Part shown: piece by piece, positions 1 to 9,700 of the stretch
How the letters are laid out: every line of letters starts with the position of its first letter
How positions within the stretch are numbered: position 1 is the first letter of the stretch
Source of the DNA: Rhodobacteraceae bacterium KLH11
GTDB taxonomy: Bacteria; Pseudomonadota; Alphaproteobacteria; Rhodobacterales; Rhodobacteraceae
Assembly: GCA_000158135.1 (NCBI GenBank)
Contig: DS999532.1
Span: 510,618-574,617 of the forward strand
Direction of reading: 5' to 3'
Length of the DNA: 64,000 nt
Translations under genes and position numbers: made by a program
The notes under the pieces: generated by a model
What the model saw: only the letters and a program-made list of their open reading frames with translations
Database searches by the model: none
What the model was told of the DNA's origin: nothing

Positions 1-2
1 TG

Positions 3-800
3 GAGGAAAACGGCACCAAGGTCATCCATGTGAACTATAAGGCGGCGCAGGTTGATCAGGTCTATTTCCCACAGATCGAAGTTGTCGGCGACATCGCGCA
101 GTCGATTACCAGGCTGGGGGATATTCTGGGCGGCGCGCTGGAGTTTGACCGCAGCTATTACATGCGGATCAAGCAGGAAACGGATCTGCACACCTCTGAG
201 GGTTCGGATGACGCGCGGTTCCCGATCGTGCCGCAGCGCTTTGTCGCGGATACGCGCAAGGTCATGGGGGATCAGGATATCATCGCGCTGGACAATGGGA
301 TCTACAAGATCTGGTACGCGCGGAATTACAAGGCGTATCAGCCCAACACGATCCTTCTGGACAATGCGCTTGCAACCATGGGCGCGGGCCTGCCTTCGGC
401 GATGATGGCATCAATGCTGTATCCCGATCGCCGCGTCATGGCGATCTGCGGCGATGGCGGGTTCATGATGAACAGCCAAGAGGTTGAAACGGCTGTGCGT
501 CTGGGCCTCAACCTGGTGATCACAGTGCTTGATGACAGCTCTTACGGGATGATCCGCTGGAAACAGGCCCATGCGGGTTTTGCGGATTGGGGGCTGGAGT
601 TCAACAACCCCGATTTCGTGCAGCACGCCAACAGCTACGGGGCCACCGGCCACCGGGTCGAACGCACCGAGGATCTGGTGCCCACCTTCGAAAAGGCCTT
701 CGCCGCAGGCGGCGTCCACCTCGTCGATGTCCCCGTCGACTACAGCGAAAACCAAAGGGTCCTCATCGACGAACTCGCAGCTAAAACATGCCTGATATGA
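3..800 (+). CDS. ThDP-dependent acetolactate synthase-like large subunit (5' truncated by window edge)
   Basis: The reading frame is open from the first bases of the window, so this is the C-terminal part (about 265 residues) of a longer thiamine-diphosphate enzyme. The ThDP/Mg-binding signature GDGGFMMNSQE is clear, followed downstream by the Asp-Ser-Ser-Tyr-Gly stretch usual in the C-terminal PP domain of acetolactate synthase/benzoylformate decarboxylase enzymes. The family condenses or decarboxylates 2-oxo acids. The substrate cannot be told from this part. The stop overlaps the start of the next gene (ATGA at 797-800), so the two are translationally coupled; the aldehyde dehydrogenase may oxidise an aldehyde made by this enzyme (inference). 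Biosynthetic IlvB is less likely because no small regulatory subunit follows. Confidence 0.85.
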   Translation, partial: EENGTKVIHVNYKAAQVDQVYFPQIEVVGDIAQSITRLGDILGGALEFDRSYYMRIKQETDLHTSEGSDDARFPIVPQRFVADTRKVMGDQDIIALDNGIYKIWYARNYKAYQPNTILLDNALATMGAGLPSAMMASMLYPDRRVMAICGDGGFMMNSQEVETAVRLGLNLVITVLDDSSYGMIRWKQAHAGFADWGLEFNNPDFVQHANSYGATGHRVERTEDLVPTFEKAFAAGGVHLVDVPVDYSENQRVLIDELAAKTCLI

Positions 801-2182
801 GCACCTCCCTTGATGTCCTGAATCCGTTCGATCTGGAGCAGATCGGCAAGGTCGACGTCCATACATGGCCCGATGTGGATGCCATGCTGGACGTGACGCA
901 CCGCCTGCATCGCGATCGTGATGCTTGGCTGCCCGCTTTCCAACGGATCGAGATCCTGAGAAACACAGCCCGGCTCATGTCTGACCGGGCTGAGGAACTG
1001 GCCATGTTGATCGCCAGCGAAGGCGGCAAGCCATTGATCGATGCACGCGTAGAAGTTACGCGCGCCATCGACGGGGTCGAGCTGTGTATCCACGAGATGG
1101 GTCAGATGGCCGGGCGGGAAATTCCAATGGACCTGACGGCCGCCGGAGCGGGCAGGGTCGCGTTCACGCAGCGTGAGCCGATCGGCGTGGTGGTCGCTGC
1201 CAGTGCGTTCAATCATCCGCTGAACCTGATCGTGCATCAGGTCGCCCCAGCCGTGGCCACAGGTTGCCCGGTGATCGTCAAACCTGCGCTGGATACGCCG
1301 TTATCCTGCAAGGCATTTGTTGACATTCTGTATGAGGCGGGTCTGCCCCGGCCATGGTGTCATCTCGCGATCTGCCACAATGACGTGGCCGAGCAGATGA
1401 TCACGGACGCTCGGGTTGGGTTCTTTTCGTTCATCGGATCGGCGCGCGTGGGCTGGATGTTGAGATCCAAGCTGGCTCCCGGCACGCGATGCGCGCTGGA
1501 ACATGGCGGGGCCGCGCCTGTGATCATTGATGAAACAGCCGATATCGATTCGATGATCCCGCTGCTCACCAAGGGTGGGTTTTACCATTCGGGTCAGGTC
1601 TGTGTTTCGGTCCAGCGCGTCTTTGCGCCATCAGCCATGGCCTCTGACATCGCCAGAAAACTGGCGGATGCAGCATCCGCCCTCAAGGTCGGTGATGCAC
1701 GCGACCCGAGTGTGGAATGCGGCCCCCTGATCCGCCCGACTGAAGTGGATCGTGTTGCCCAATGGGTGGATGAGGCTGTTCAGGAAGGTGCAACGCTGGT
1801 GACCGGTGGCAAGAAGCTGGGCCCGACGACCTATGCGCCCACCGTCCTGCTTGATCCCCCCGCCACGGCGCGGGTCTCAACCGCGGAAATCTTTGGCCCG
1901 GTGGTGTGTGTCTACAGCTATGACAAGTTAGAGGAGGCGTTTGAAGCTGCCAACAGCCTTCCCTTTGCCTTTCAGGCTGCGGTCTTTACCACTGCGCTGA
2001 ACGCCGCAATGCAAGCGGTCCGGCATCTGGATGCAACCGCCGTCATGGTGAACGATCACTCAGCCTTCCGCGTTGACTGGATGCCCTTCGCAGGCCGCCG
2101 CCAGTCGGGATATAACACCGGCGGGATAGGCTATACCATGCACGACATGACCCAAGACAAGATGGCTGTGATAAAGCTCTGA
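797..2182 (+). CDS. NAD(P)-dependent aldehyde dehydrogenase
   Basis: A 461-residue aldehyde dehydrogenase that would oxidise an aldehyde to the acid with NAD(P). The catalytic cysteine lies in GQVCVS (about residue 269) and the general-base Glu in LEHGG about 60 residues earlier; this segment is normally LELGG, a minor deviation. EIFGPVV near the C-terminus also fits. ATG at 797 forms an ATGA overlap with the upstream stop; another ATG at 788 is possible. The coupling to the ThDP enzyme suggests that both act on one pathway intermediate. The closest general type is succinate-semialdehyde/glyceraldehyde dehydrogenase-like, but the substrate is not determined. Confidence 0.9.
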   Translation: MSTSLDVLNPFDLEQIGKVDVHTWPDVDAMLDVTHRLHRDRDAWLPAFQRIEILRNTARLMSDRAEELAMLIASEGGKPLIDARVEVTRAIDGVELCIHEMGQMAGREIPMDLTAAGAGRVAFTQREPIGVVVAASAFNHPLNLIVHQVAPAVATGCPVIVKPALDTPLSCKAFVDILYEAGLPRPWCHLAICHNDVAEQMITDARVGFFSFIGSARVGWMLRSKLAPGTRCALEHGGAAPVIIDETADIDSMIPLLTKGGFYHSGQVCVSVQRVFAPSAMASDIARKLADAASALKVGDARDPSVECGPLIRPTEVDRVAQWVDEAVQEGATLVTGGKKLGPTTYAPTVLLDPPATARVSTAEIFGPVVCVYSYDKLEEAFEAANSLPFAFQAAVFTTALNAAMQAVRHLDATAVMVNDHSAFRVDWMPFAGRRQSGYNTGGIGYTMHDMTQDKMAVIKL

Positions 2183-2217
2183 TCAAAACAGAGTTCTTTG
2201 ATCACATCGCCGAAATG

Positions 2218-2249
2218 AACCGGCGCTGACCTCAAGCTCAGCGCCGGTT
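2218..2249. terminator. Hairpin between convergent genes
   Basis: A perfect 12-bp inverted repeat (AACCGGCGCTGA and its complement) with an 8-nt loop lies between the aldehyde dehydrogenase stop and the convergent alginate-lyase-domain gene. There is no strong T-run on the plus strand. It is best read as a bidirectional terminator hairpin. Confidence 0.6.
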
Positions 2250-2297
2250 CGCTTGATCAGATTGACGTTTTCAATCGTAAAACCCCTGTCACTATCT

Positions 2298-4712
2298 TCA
2301 CGATGTTGAGGCGGTCATTCCCCGGCCGAGCCGCCAGAACGGCGCGATCCCATCATGAGGATAGAAACAAGCAGGCGCTTCCGTCGACGTAAGAACGCTG
2401 TCACCGCCCCGTTGCCTCAGGCTGGCTTCTATTGGCACAAGACGGGTGGCTTCAAATGGTTCGACCTGTGGATGTGTCCAACCTGAGGCGGATTCCGTCA
2501 ACAGGTGGCGCATGGCCACAAGCAGCCGTGTGCCCGCGTCGCTGCTCCATGGTTGCAGGCCAACACCTTCCAGCAGATCGAACAGATTGATCCAGCTTTG
2601 CAGGTTAAAGGCGCAATAATGTTGGGTCAGTGTGCGCTTCATCTCATGCGGCTGCTCACCTTGTGCGGTGATCGTGCCCATCAACCGGGCCTGGGCACGC
2701 AGGTTGATCTTTTGCAGCGCACCCGCATCACCCAGAAATGCCGCAAGAGCCGCAGATTGCAGATCATAGCAGGTGCCATGATTATTTGCAGCCCTGGCCT
2801 CTTCGGCACCCTGATCGCTGGTTTGGAACCAGGGAAAGAACTCGGCACACCAATCCCGAACCCCGTCAACGACCTCGGGATCGTCGATCATGCGTATGGC
2901 GTCGAGGAAGTAGTACAAGTCCTTGGTTTCTATCAGCCCGTGGCACAGCCCCCTGTCGCCGGAATGACCCCGCCGGACCTGTGCAAAGGTCAGGTGCGGG
3001 TTCATTCGTGTCTTTGGGTTCAAAAACCAGGTATGAACCAGCTGGCGGGCATGCGCGGCGTAATCCGCTGAACCGGTGATCCGGTCTGCCAGCATCAATG
3101 CCGTCGTGTCATCAAACAGACGCTGCAATCGGGTACGGTCATAAAGCGCGCTTTCTGCTTCATACAAACGCGTCCCGGGGACGCGGCGTCCGTCTTGTCG
3201 GACAAAAGGTAAGCCGTCGGCGGTTTTCGGGTTGGGCCACCAGTAAGGTGCCGGGTGAAAGTAGTCCTGCAGATCACCGCTTGGTCCGGGATCGGGTTTA
3301 TCGGTCACTGAAAACGGCCCGCGTGTCAAAGCGGCCTCTGCCGCTGCCAGAACCGCCTTGGCGTCAGCAGCATCAGAATTGCCGGAAAGCGCCTGAATGC
3401 GGGCCTCGTCATAGAATACCGGATGCTCGGACGGGCGCGGAAACATCTGCCGCGCCTCCAGCATGTCCAGAGTCGCCCGGATCGCGTCATTGCGCGCTGT
3501 TCCTCTGACAACCACACCCTCGGTTCCGGCAACCTCAAGCCTGGCCTTGCCGGAAAACAGCCGCGCCACCCATCCGGCCTGCCCAACCCTGTGCCCTTCG
3601 GGGCTGACTGGGCGCGGCGCAAGGTCGAAAGGATACAAAAACCACGATTGCCAGGGGCCGGGGATACCGAGATGCAAAAACAGCTCAACCTTGGGACGGC
3701 GCCCATAAGGATGGGCCGGATCAAACCGAAGAGGCGCATCGTAACGAAACGCCATCTGAGGCTCTTCTTCGGCTTTTGGCGCGATATTACCCGTCAGCAG
3801 GTCCGCGTTGTTCTGCATGCGCGCCATCGGAACGACGAAATAGCGCTTGTCGCGATGCGCCAGCACGTCATCGCGAAACGCAGCCCAGGCGGCCTGCGTG
3901 AAATAGCAGTTTCCGTCAAAAGGCAGCGCCCATTTGGCATGTTCCAGACAAAATTCCAGCGCCACGTTCCGCGCGCCGTTGTTATTCATGACATAGGCGT
4001 TGCGCGCGCGATAGGCTTGCGCAACCACCCGCGCGCGCATGTCTTCATCTTCTTTCTCTAATGAGCCATCGGCAAAGACCATGGGCGCGTCGAACGGATC
4101 AAAGTTGAAGCCTGTCTTTTGCAGTGTGTCCGCATCAAAAGGAATGCGTCGATAGGGTTGATCATGCGCCTCAAGCAAGGCGATCAGTTTGGCCTCGGTA
4201 TCCGCATCAAAAATCCGGTTCAGGACCCATAATTTGGTACAGTTTTCAAACTCGGGCTCGTGCTCAAGGATGAACGATACGTTCTCCAGCGACTGCCCGG
4301 CCTTATGCCGCGGTACAAGATCATTGCCGATCACCCGGCACAGGGCGAAACTGTCTGGCATCGCGTCAGCCCGCGCCTCGGCCTCCTGATCGACAGGGGC
4401 GGGTTTTACGGGTCCGAGTGAGGCGGAAATCTTGATCCTGCGTGACAACCTGCTGCCAGCTTTTGCCTTTTTGTGCCGCTTCCATATCAGATAGGCAGGA
4501 ACAAGCACCGGGGACAGTAGCAGCAAAATCGGCGATAACAGGATCAGAAGACGATTGCGCAGATGCTTGCGCCGCACTTTTTCATCCAGCATGACGGGCT
4601 GGGTTTCGGATGTGGGTTTCCTGCGCCGGAGCAATGTATAAACCTGTCTCGCCAAGCGAACCGGCAGGCCAAACCTGCCATAACATCCGCTTGCGTTGCA
4701 TTTCCTCCTCAT
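2298..4712 (-). CDS. Membrane-anchored glycosyltransferase-like / alginate lyase-domain fusion protein
   Basis: About 804 residues. After a basic N-terminus there is one long hydrophobic segment (LLILLSPILLLLSPVLVPAY). A middle region of about 300 residues (from SFALCRVIGNDLVPRH) resembles GT-A/Stealth-type proteins that modify capsule sugars. The C-terminal ~350 residues match the alginate-lyase domain fold (PF05426): YFHPAPYWWPNP near its start, then HLTFAQVRRG and AANNHGTCYD with candidate Asn/His catalytic residues. A likely role is trimming or remodelling an exported uronate polysaccharide. The UDP-sugar dehydrogenase transcribed divergently fits envelope polysaccharide work. The start is uncertain: candidates at 4763 (GTG), 4712 (ATG) and 4592 (ATG) all lack a well-spaced Shine-Dalgarno site. 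Confidence 0.7.
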   Translation of the reverse strand: MRRKCNASGCYGRFGLPVRLARQVYTLLRRRKPTSETQPVMLDEKVRRKHLRNRLLILLSPILLLLSPVLVPAYLIWKRHKKAKAGSRLSRRIKISASLGPVKPAPVDQEAEARADAMPDSFALCRVIGNDLVPRHKAGQSLENVSFILEHEPEFENCTKLWVLNRIFDADTEAKLIALLEAHDQPYRRIPFDADTLQKTGFNFDPFDAPMVFADGSLEKEDEDMRARVVAQAYRARNAYVMNNNGARNVALEFCLEHAKWALPFDGNCYFTQAAWAAFRDDVLAHRDKRYFVVPMARMQNNADLLTGNIAPKAEEEPQMAFRYDAPLRFDPAHPYGRRPKVELFLHLGIPGPWQSWFLYPFDLAPRPVSPEGHRVGQAGWVARLFSGKARLEVAGTEGVVVRGTARNDAIRATLDMLEARQMFPRPSEHPVFYDEARIQALSGNSDAADAKAVLAAAEAALTRGPFSVTDKPDPGPSGDLQDYFHPAPYWWPNPKTADGLPFVRQDGRRVPGTRLYEAESALYDRTRLQRLFDDTTALMLADRITGSADYAAHARQLVHTWFLNPKTRMNPHLTFAQVRRGHSGDRGLCHGLIETKDLYYFLDAIRMIDDPEVVDGVRDWCAEFFPWFQTSDQGAEEARAANNHGTCYDLQSAALAAFLGDAGALQKINLRAQARLMGTITAQGEQPHEMKRTLTQHYCAFNLQSWINLFDLLEGVGLQPWSSDAGTRLLVAMRHLLTESASGWTHPQVEPFEATRLVPIEASLRQRGGDSVLTSTEAPACFYPHDGIAPFWRLGRGMTASTS

Positions 4713-5045
4713 AATCAGGGGCTGGTGGCGGTGCAAGATGTGATTTGACGCGCCTTGCGGCACCGCCGCTCAATCACGAGATCATCAGCTTCGGTTGCGG
4801 TTATCCCCAGGCAACAATAAATCGGCCTGCGCAGGGGTGATCTGTCAGGGGACCCAGCCGCAACACGGGGATCGCTGCCGTCCAACCAAACGGGCGGGTA
4901 AACACTTTGGCAATTCCCGCAGGCGGCGTAAATACCCGTTGCCTTTTTCCCCAAAGCAACTAGTAAAACCGCGACCTCGCGCATGGTTTATGCCAGTGCA
5001 TTCCGGGCCAACGCAGTCGCAGACAAAATTGACGGGCAAGTTTCC
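4713..5045. other. Divergent intergenic region
   Basis: About 330 bases separate the alginate-lyase-domain gene from the UDP-sugar dehydrogenase. Promoters for both should lie here, but no clear -35/-10 pair was identified. Short open frames in it show no recognisable protein. Part of it may be N-terminal coding sequence if the leftward gene starts at 4763. Confidence 0.4.
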
Positions 5046-6362
5046 ATGGCAAACACATCACTAGACATATTGCGGCAAAAGCTGTCTGCGAAACAGGCCG
5101 TGATCGGAATTGTCGGGTTGGGCTATGTCGGGCAACCTCTGGCACTGCGGTATACCGAGATCGGTTTTCGGGTCATCGGATTTGACCTTGATGAAACAAA
5201 GGTTCAAGAGCTGAACGCAGGTCACAGTGCGATTGAGCATATCGATGATACCCGTTTCGCTGAAGCCCGGCAAAACGGGTTCGAAGCAACCACTGATTTC
5301 TCGCGTATCGCCGAGGCGGATGGCCTTATGCTATGTGTCCCGACGCCGCTCAACAAATACCGCGAACCTGATCTGAGCTTCATTACCGACACATGTGAGA
5401 AAATTGCAGACCATTTGCGCCCGGGGCAGGTCATCGCACTGGAAAGTACGACCTATCCCGGCACCACCAAAGAAGAGGTGCTGCCGCGGCTCGAAAAAAA
5501 CGGGCTGAAGGTCGGGGAGGATATCTTTGCCGTCTATTCACCCGAACGCGAGGACCCGGCCAACCAGAAGTTCACGACAAATACGATCCCGAAGGTTGTG
5601 GGCGGGCATACCGAAGCCTGCCTGCAGGCGGGCATCGCACTGTATGAGCATGCCATTGACAAGCTTGTGCCGGTCAGTTCAACCGAAACTGCCGAGATGA
5701 CAAAACTGCTCGAAAACATTTACCGCGCGGTTAACATCGGTCTTGTCAACGAGATGAAGATTGTTACCGACCGGATGGGCATCGATATTTTCGAAGTCAT
5801 TGACGCCGCAGCAACCAAACCGTTTGGCTTTACTCCCTACTACCCCGGCCCCGGTCCGGGTGGGCATTGTATACCGATCGACCCGTTTTACCTGACCTGG
5901 AAAGCCCGTGAATACGGCATCAATACGCGATTCATCGAATTGGCAGGTGAGATCAACACCTCAATGCCAAACTATGTATTCAGCAAACTGGCAAGCGCCC
6001 TTAATGAGCGTCAAAAAGCAGTGCGTGGCAGCAAGATCATGGTTTTGGGCATTGCCTATAAGAAGAATGTCGATGACATGCGCGAAAGCCCCTCGGTCAC
6101 CTTGATGGAGTTGATCCGCGACAACGGGGGCAATCTCAGCTATGCAGATCCGCATGTGCCTGTGTTCCCGAAGACGCAAGAACACGTCTTTGACCTTTCA
6201 TCCGTGGCGCTAACCCAGAAGGTTCTGGCGGAACAGGATGCGGTTGTTCTGGCGACCAACCATGATGCGTTTGATTACGACCTGATCAAAGAGCACGCGA
6301 ATCTCATCATTGATACGCGCGGCATCTACCGCACCGGAGAGCCACATATTATCCGGGCCTAG
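5046..6362 (+). CDS. UDP-N-acetyl-hexosamine 6-dehydrogenase (WbpA/WecC/TviB family)
   Basis: A 438-residue nucleotide-sugar dehydrogenase. The N-terminal Rossmann motif is [14 protein letters not shown]. The catalytic Cys is in [13 protein letters not shown] (about residue 275). [17 protein letters not shown] marks the third domain. The [14 protein letters not shown] form is typical of enzymes acting on UDP-N-acetylated sugars (UDP-GlcNAc or UDP-ManNAc) rather than UDP-glucose; they make uronates for O-antigen, capsule or exopolysaccharide. ATG at 5046 is preferred because it precedes the conserved N-terminus by the usual distance; an in-frame ATG at 4983 would add 21 unconserved-looking residues. 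It sits upstream of the secretion block. Confidence 0.9.
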   Translation: MANTSLDILRQKLSAKQAVIGIVGLGYVGQPLALRYTEIGFRVIGFDLDETKVQELNAGHSAIEHIDDTRFAEARQNGFEATTDFSRIAEADGLMLCVPTPLNKYREPDLSFITDTCEKIADHLRPGQVIALESTTYPGTTKEEVLPRLEKNGLKVGEDIFAVYSPEREDPANQKFTTNTIPKVVGGHTEACLQAGIALYEHAIDKLVPVSSTETAEMTKLLENIYRAVNIGLVNEMKIVTDRMGIDIFEVIDAAATKPFGFTPYYPGPGPGGHCIPIDPFYLTWKAREYGINTRFIELAGEINTSMPNYVFSKLASALNERQKAVRGSKIMVLGIAYKKNVDDMRESPSVTLMELIRDNGGNLSYADPHVPVFPKTQEHVFDLSSVALTQKVLAEQDAVVLATNHDAFDYDLIKEHANLIIDTRGIYRTGEPHIIRA

Positions 6363-6632
6363 GTGATATACCTGCCCTGTTAAGAATATCTGAACGTTTT
6401 GCGGGACAGGATCGCTCATATCTTTAAGTTTGATCGCTCCACCTCGGCATGTTCCCGCCGTTCTTTCATAACCCGCAATACGAACACCGCCGAAACAGGG
6501 TGCGTGCCCTGAAATGCGCGTTGTTCCTGCTGAGGCGCACAGATATAGTCGCCACAAATGTCGGGCCGCCTTCGGGTTCAGGAAGATTGGCTTTTGACGA
6601 GTTCCATTTGTGAGCAAGCAAGGGCCAAATGC

Positions 6633-8372
6633 GTGAGTTCGAAAAACCATAATTCCCCACCTCACCGCCACGAATTGCGCAAGGTGCGCAATCAGGGCAA
6701 CAGCTTTCTTGCCCTTGCGTTTTTGTTCAGCGTTTTCGTCAACCTGCTGATGCTGACAGGGCCGCTGTTCATGTTGCAGGTGTATGACCGGGTTCTCGGA
6801 TCCCGCTCGGTCGAAACCTTGTCAGCGCTCTTCTTGCTGGTTGCGCTGCTGTACGCGCTGATGGCGATGCTGGACTATGCACGTGGCCGGATTGTCGCCC
6901 GGTTCGGGGCGCGTTTCCAGTCGGCGCTGGATGAGCGTGTTTTTGAAGGAACCATGCGCCGCGCATTATTCCCGCAGATTCGATCTGCACCCGCCACCGC
7001 CCTGCGTGATCTTGAATCGATCCGTGCGCTCTGCGCGTCGCCCGTCTTGCTTGCGGTGATGGATATCCCATGGACGCCGGTTTTTCTGGCCGCGATCTTC
7101 CTGTTTCACCCTCTGCTGGGCTGGCTGGCCGTCGCGGGAGGCGCGTTGCTGATAACGATTGCTCTGTTGAACCAGGCATTGACGCATCGCAAAGTGGCCG
7201 AAGCGCAAAGCGCCTCAGCCAAGGCAAGCGCATTTTCAGAACATGCCCGCCAGGCCGCCGAGGTCGTCAGATCGCAAGGGATGCAAGAGGATGTCTCAAA
7301 ACGTTGGCTGAAGCAGCGGACCGAGGCGTTGTCGCAGTCCATTTCCGCCAGTGACTGGACGGGCAGCTTTACATCGCTGACCAAATCTCTGCGGTTGTTT
7401 CTGCAATCTGCGATGCTGGCGCTTGGCGCGTGGCTCGTTTTGAACAACGAAATGACCCCGGGTGCGATGATCGCAGGTACGATCCTTCTGGGCCGCGCGC
7501 TGGCACCGGTCGAGATGGCGGTTGGTCAATGGTCAATGATTGAACGTGCGCGCACGGGTTGGATCAGCCTGAACCGATTCCTCGATACCACGCCGCCAGA
7601 GCCATCGCGCACGCAGTTGCCAACCCCGAAGGCGCATCTGGTGGCAAAAGGTCTGACCGTGATCCCCCCGGGTGCAAAAACCCCAACCCTGCGCAACGCG
7701 GCGCTTGAGCTTGAACCGGGCAAAGCCCTTGGTGTTATTGGCAAAAGCGGGTCAGGAAAGACCACGCTTGCCAAGGCGTTGCTTGGATTATGGCCCCCGG
7801 CTGCAGGTGAAATTCGGTTGGGCGGTGCGACACTGGATCAGTATGATCCGGATGCTCTGGGTCAACATATCGGCTACCTGCCGCAGCAGGTGACGTTGTT
7901 CAACGGAACGGTGGCGGAAAATATCGCGCGCATGTCACAAACCCCGGATCCCGAAGCGGTTGTTGCTGCAGCAAAAATAGCAAATGCCCATGAAATGATC
8001 CTGGGCCTTGAAAAAGGCTATGACACCTTTCTTGAGGGCAATGACAGTCAGCTCTCTGGCGGACAAAAACAGAGAATCGCATTGGCGCGTGCCCTTTATG
8101 GCAACCCGGTGCTGTTGATTCTGGATGAACCCAATTCGGCGCTGGATGCGGATGGAACATTGGCGTTGAACAACGCGGTTCGCGAGCTCAAGAAAGCCGG
8201 CAAATCCACAATCATAATGACGCACCGACCTCAGGCCATTTCGGAATGTGATGATCTGGTGGTGGTCGAAAAGGGCCAGATCGTCAAATCCGGTAAGCGC
8301 GATGAGGTTCTGAACACCATGGTGCAGAACGCCAATGTCATCAAACGACACCTGAACAAGGTGGGTGAATAA
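6633..8372 (+). CDS. Type I secretion system ABC permease/ATPase (PrtD family)
   Basis: About 579 residues and no peptidase-like N-terminal domain, as in PrtD/HasD-type exporters. The transmembrane half begins at LALAFLFSVFVNLLMLTGP and includes LQVYDRVLGSRSVETL. The nucleotide-binding half has Walker A GKSGSGKTT (about residue 370), signature LSGGQKQR, Walker B LLILDEPNSALD (the Asn-Ser variant usual in this family) and the H-loop MTHRP. It would power export of a substrate with an uncleaved C-terminal signal, together with the HlyD gene that overlaps its stop by one base. GTG at 6633 with an upstream AAGGG is favoured; ATG at 6558 would add 25 residues of unlikely composition. The RTX protein encoded just downstream is an obvious candidate substrate. 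Confidence 0.88.
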   Translation: MSSKNHNSPPHRHELRKVRNQGNSFLALAFLFSVFVNLLMLTGPLFMLQVYDRVLGSRSVETLSALFLLVALLYALMAMLDYARGRIVARFGARFQSALDERVFEGTMRRALFPQIRSAPATALRDLESIRALCASPVLLAVMDIPWTPVFLAAIFLFHPLLGWLAVAGGALLITIALLNQALTHRKVAEAQSASAKASAFSEHARQAAEVVRSQGMQEDVSKRWLKQRTEALSQSISASDWTGSFTSLTKSLRLFLQSAMLALGAWLVLNNEMTPGAMIAGTILLGRALAPVEMAVGQWSMIERARTGWISLNRFLDTTPPEPSRTQLPTPKAHLVAKGLTVIPPGAKTPTLRNAALELEPGKALGVIGKSGSGKTTLAKALLGLWPPAAGEIRLGGATLDQYDPDALGQHIGYLPQQVTLFNGTVAENIARMSQTPDPEAVVAAAKIANAHEMILGLEKGYDTFLEGNDSQLSGGQKQRIALARALYGNPVLLILDEPNSALDADGTLALNNAVRELKKAGKSTIIMTHRPQAISECDDLVVVEKGQIVKSGKRDEVLNTMVQNANVIKRHLNKVGE

Positions 8373-9679
8373 TGTTTAAGAAAAGTTCTGGTCCGGCCTG
8401 GAGCATCAAGGCCCCTGCCTTCGTTGGTATTTTGGCTCTAGCCATTCTTGTTTTGGGCTTGGGGGTTTGGAGTGTCCGGACCGAGCTGGCAGGCGCGATC
8501 ATCTCTCAAGGCGTGATCGAGGTACAAAGCAACCGTCAGGTGATTGAACACCCCGATGGCGGGGTTGTTGGCGAGATTTTCGTGCGCGACGGGGACGCCG
8601 TCGCGCGTGGCGACCTGATGCTAAGACTGGACGACACATTCCTCGCCTCGGAAAAAACGATCGTGGATTCCCAGTTATTCGAGCTGCTTGCCCGAAAAAC
8701 CCGACTTGAAGCGGAAAGAGACGGTGCGAGTGCCGAAACCCTTGCGCAAAACCTGCAGGATCTGAAATCCCGCGAACCGATCGGCGATGACCTGTTGGCT
8801 GGTCAGCAACGCCTGTTCAATGCAAGGCTGGAGACGCTTACCCAACAGATAGATCAGCTGGGCAAGCAGAAGGTTCAGATTGGAAACGAGATCGAAGGGA
8901 CCCAGGCGCAATTGGCAGCTCTTAACATTCAGGTTGATCTGATCAGAACCGAACTCACAGATCAGCAGGGGTTGTTGGAACGTGGCCTGACGCAGGCCAG
9001 CCGTGTATCGGCGCTGCAAAGGGAAGAGGCAAACCTGACCGGTCAGATCGGACGGCTTGAATCCACAATAGCGCGGCTGACAGGTCAAATTTCCACAACC
9101 GAAATTCAGATTGTTGAGCTTCAGGCCACCCGGCGCGAGGAAGCGATCACGCAACTCAGGGATGTACAATCCCGCGTTGTCGAACTGGCCGAGCGTCGCT
9201 TGTCTTTGACCGAACGCTTGTCGCGGCTGGACATTCGTGCTCCGGTGGCTGGCACCGTCTATGACAGTCAGGTTTTTGCCATTCAGTCGGTGATCCAACC
9301 GGGTGAGCCGATGATGTATGTGGTGCCGCAGGATACCCCTCTGCTGGTTGCTGCACGAGTTGATGCGCTCCATGTTGACCAGTTGCACCGGGGGCAAGGT
9401 GTCGCTTTGCGCTTCCCCGCCTTTAATCAACGCGACACCCCAGAGCTCGACGGCCATGTCATTAACGTTTCGGCCGATACGTTCACCGATGAAAGCAGCG
9501 GTTTCACGTTTTATCGGGCGGAAGTTGTACCTGATGATGGCCAGTTGGAACGTCTGAACGGCCAGGAACTGCTGCCGGGCATGCCGGTTGAGGCAATGAT
9601 CAAGACCGATGAACGCACGCCATTGTCTTATCTGGTCAAACCGTTGGCGGATTATTTCTATCGCGCATTCCGGGAATAG
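8372..9679 (+). CDS. HlyD-family type I secretion periplasmic adaptor (PrtE type)
   Basis: A 435-residue membrane fusion protein. It has one N-terminal transmembrane helix (about residues 12-32, FVGILALAILVLGLGVW), a lipoyl/barrel segment with VIEHPDGGVVGEI, a long Gln/Leu-rich coiled-coil hairpin (about 110-285), and the closing half-motif RLDIRAPVAGTVYDSQV, then a beta-barrel C-terminus. It should bridge the ABC exporter to an outer membrane TolC-like channel. No outer membrane gene is adjacent; the TolC-like gene at 16678 could serve both exporters. Its ATG overlaps the ABC stop codon (taATG), so the two genes are co-translated. Confidence 0.9.
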   Translation: MFKKSSGPAWSIKAPAFVGILALAILVLGLGVWSVRTELAGAIISQGVIEVQSNRQVIEHPDGGVVGEIFVRDGDAVARGDLMLRLDDTFLASEKTIVDSQLFELLARKTRLEAERDGASAETLAQNLQDLKSREPIGDDLLAGQQRLFNARLETLTQQIDQLGKQKVQIGNEIEGTQAQLAALNIQVDLIRTELTDQQGLLERGLTQASRVSALQREEANLTGQIGRLESTIARLTGQISTTEIQIVELQATRREEAITQLRDVQSRVVELAERRLSLTERLSRLDIRAPVAGTVYDSQVFAIQSVIQPGEPMMYVVPQDTPLLVAARVDALHVDQLHRGQGVALRFPAFNQRDTPELDGHVINVSADTFTDESSGFTFYRAEVVPDDGQLERLNGQELLPGMPVEAMIKTDERTPLSYLVKPLADYFYRAFRE

Positions 9680-9700
9680 TCCGGGCTGCGTGATCCGGTG

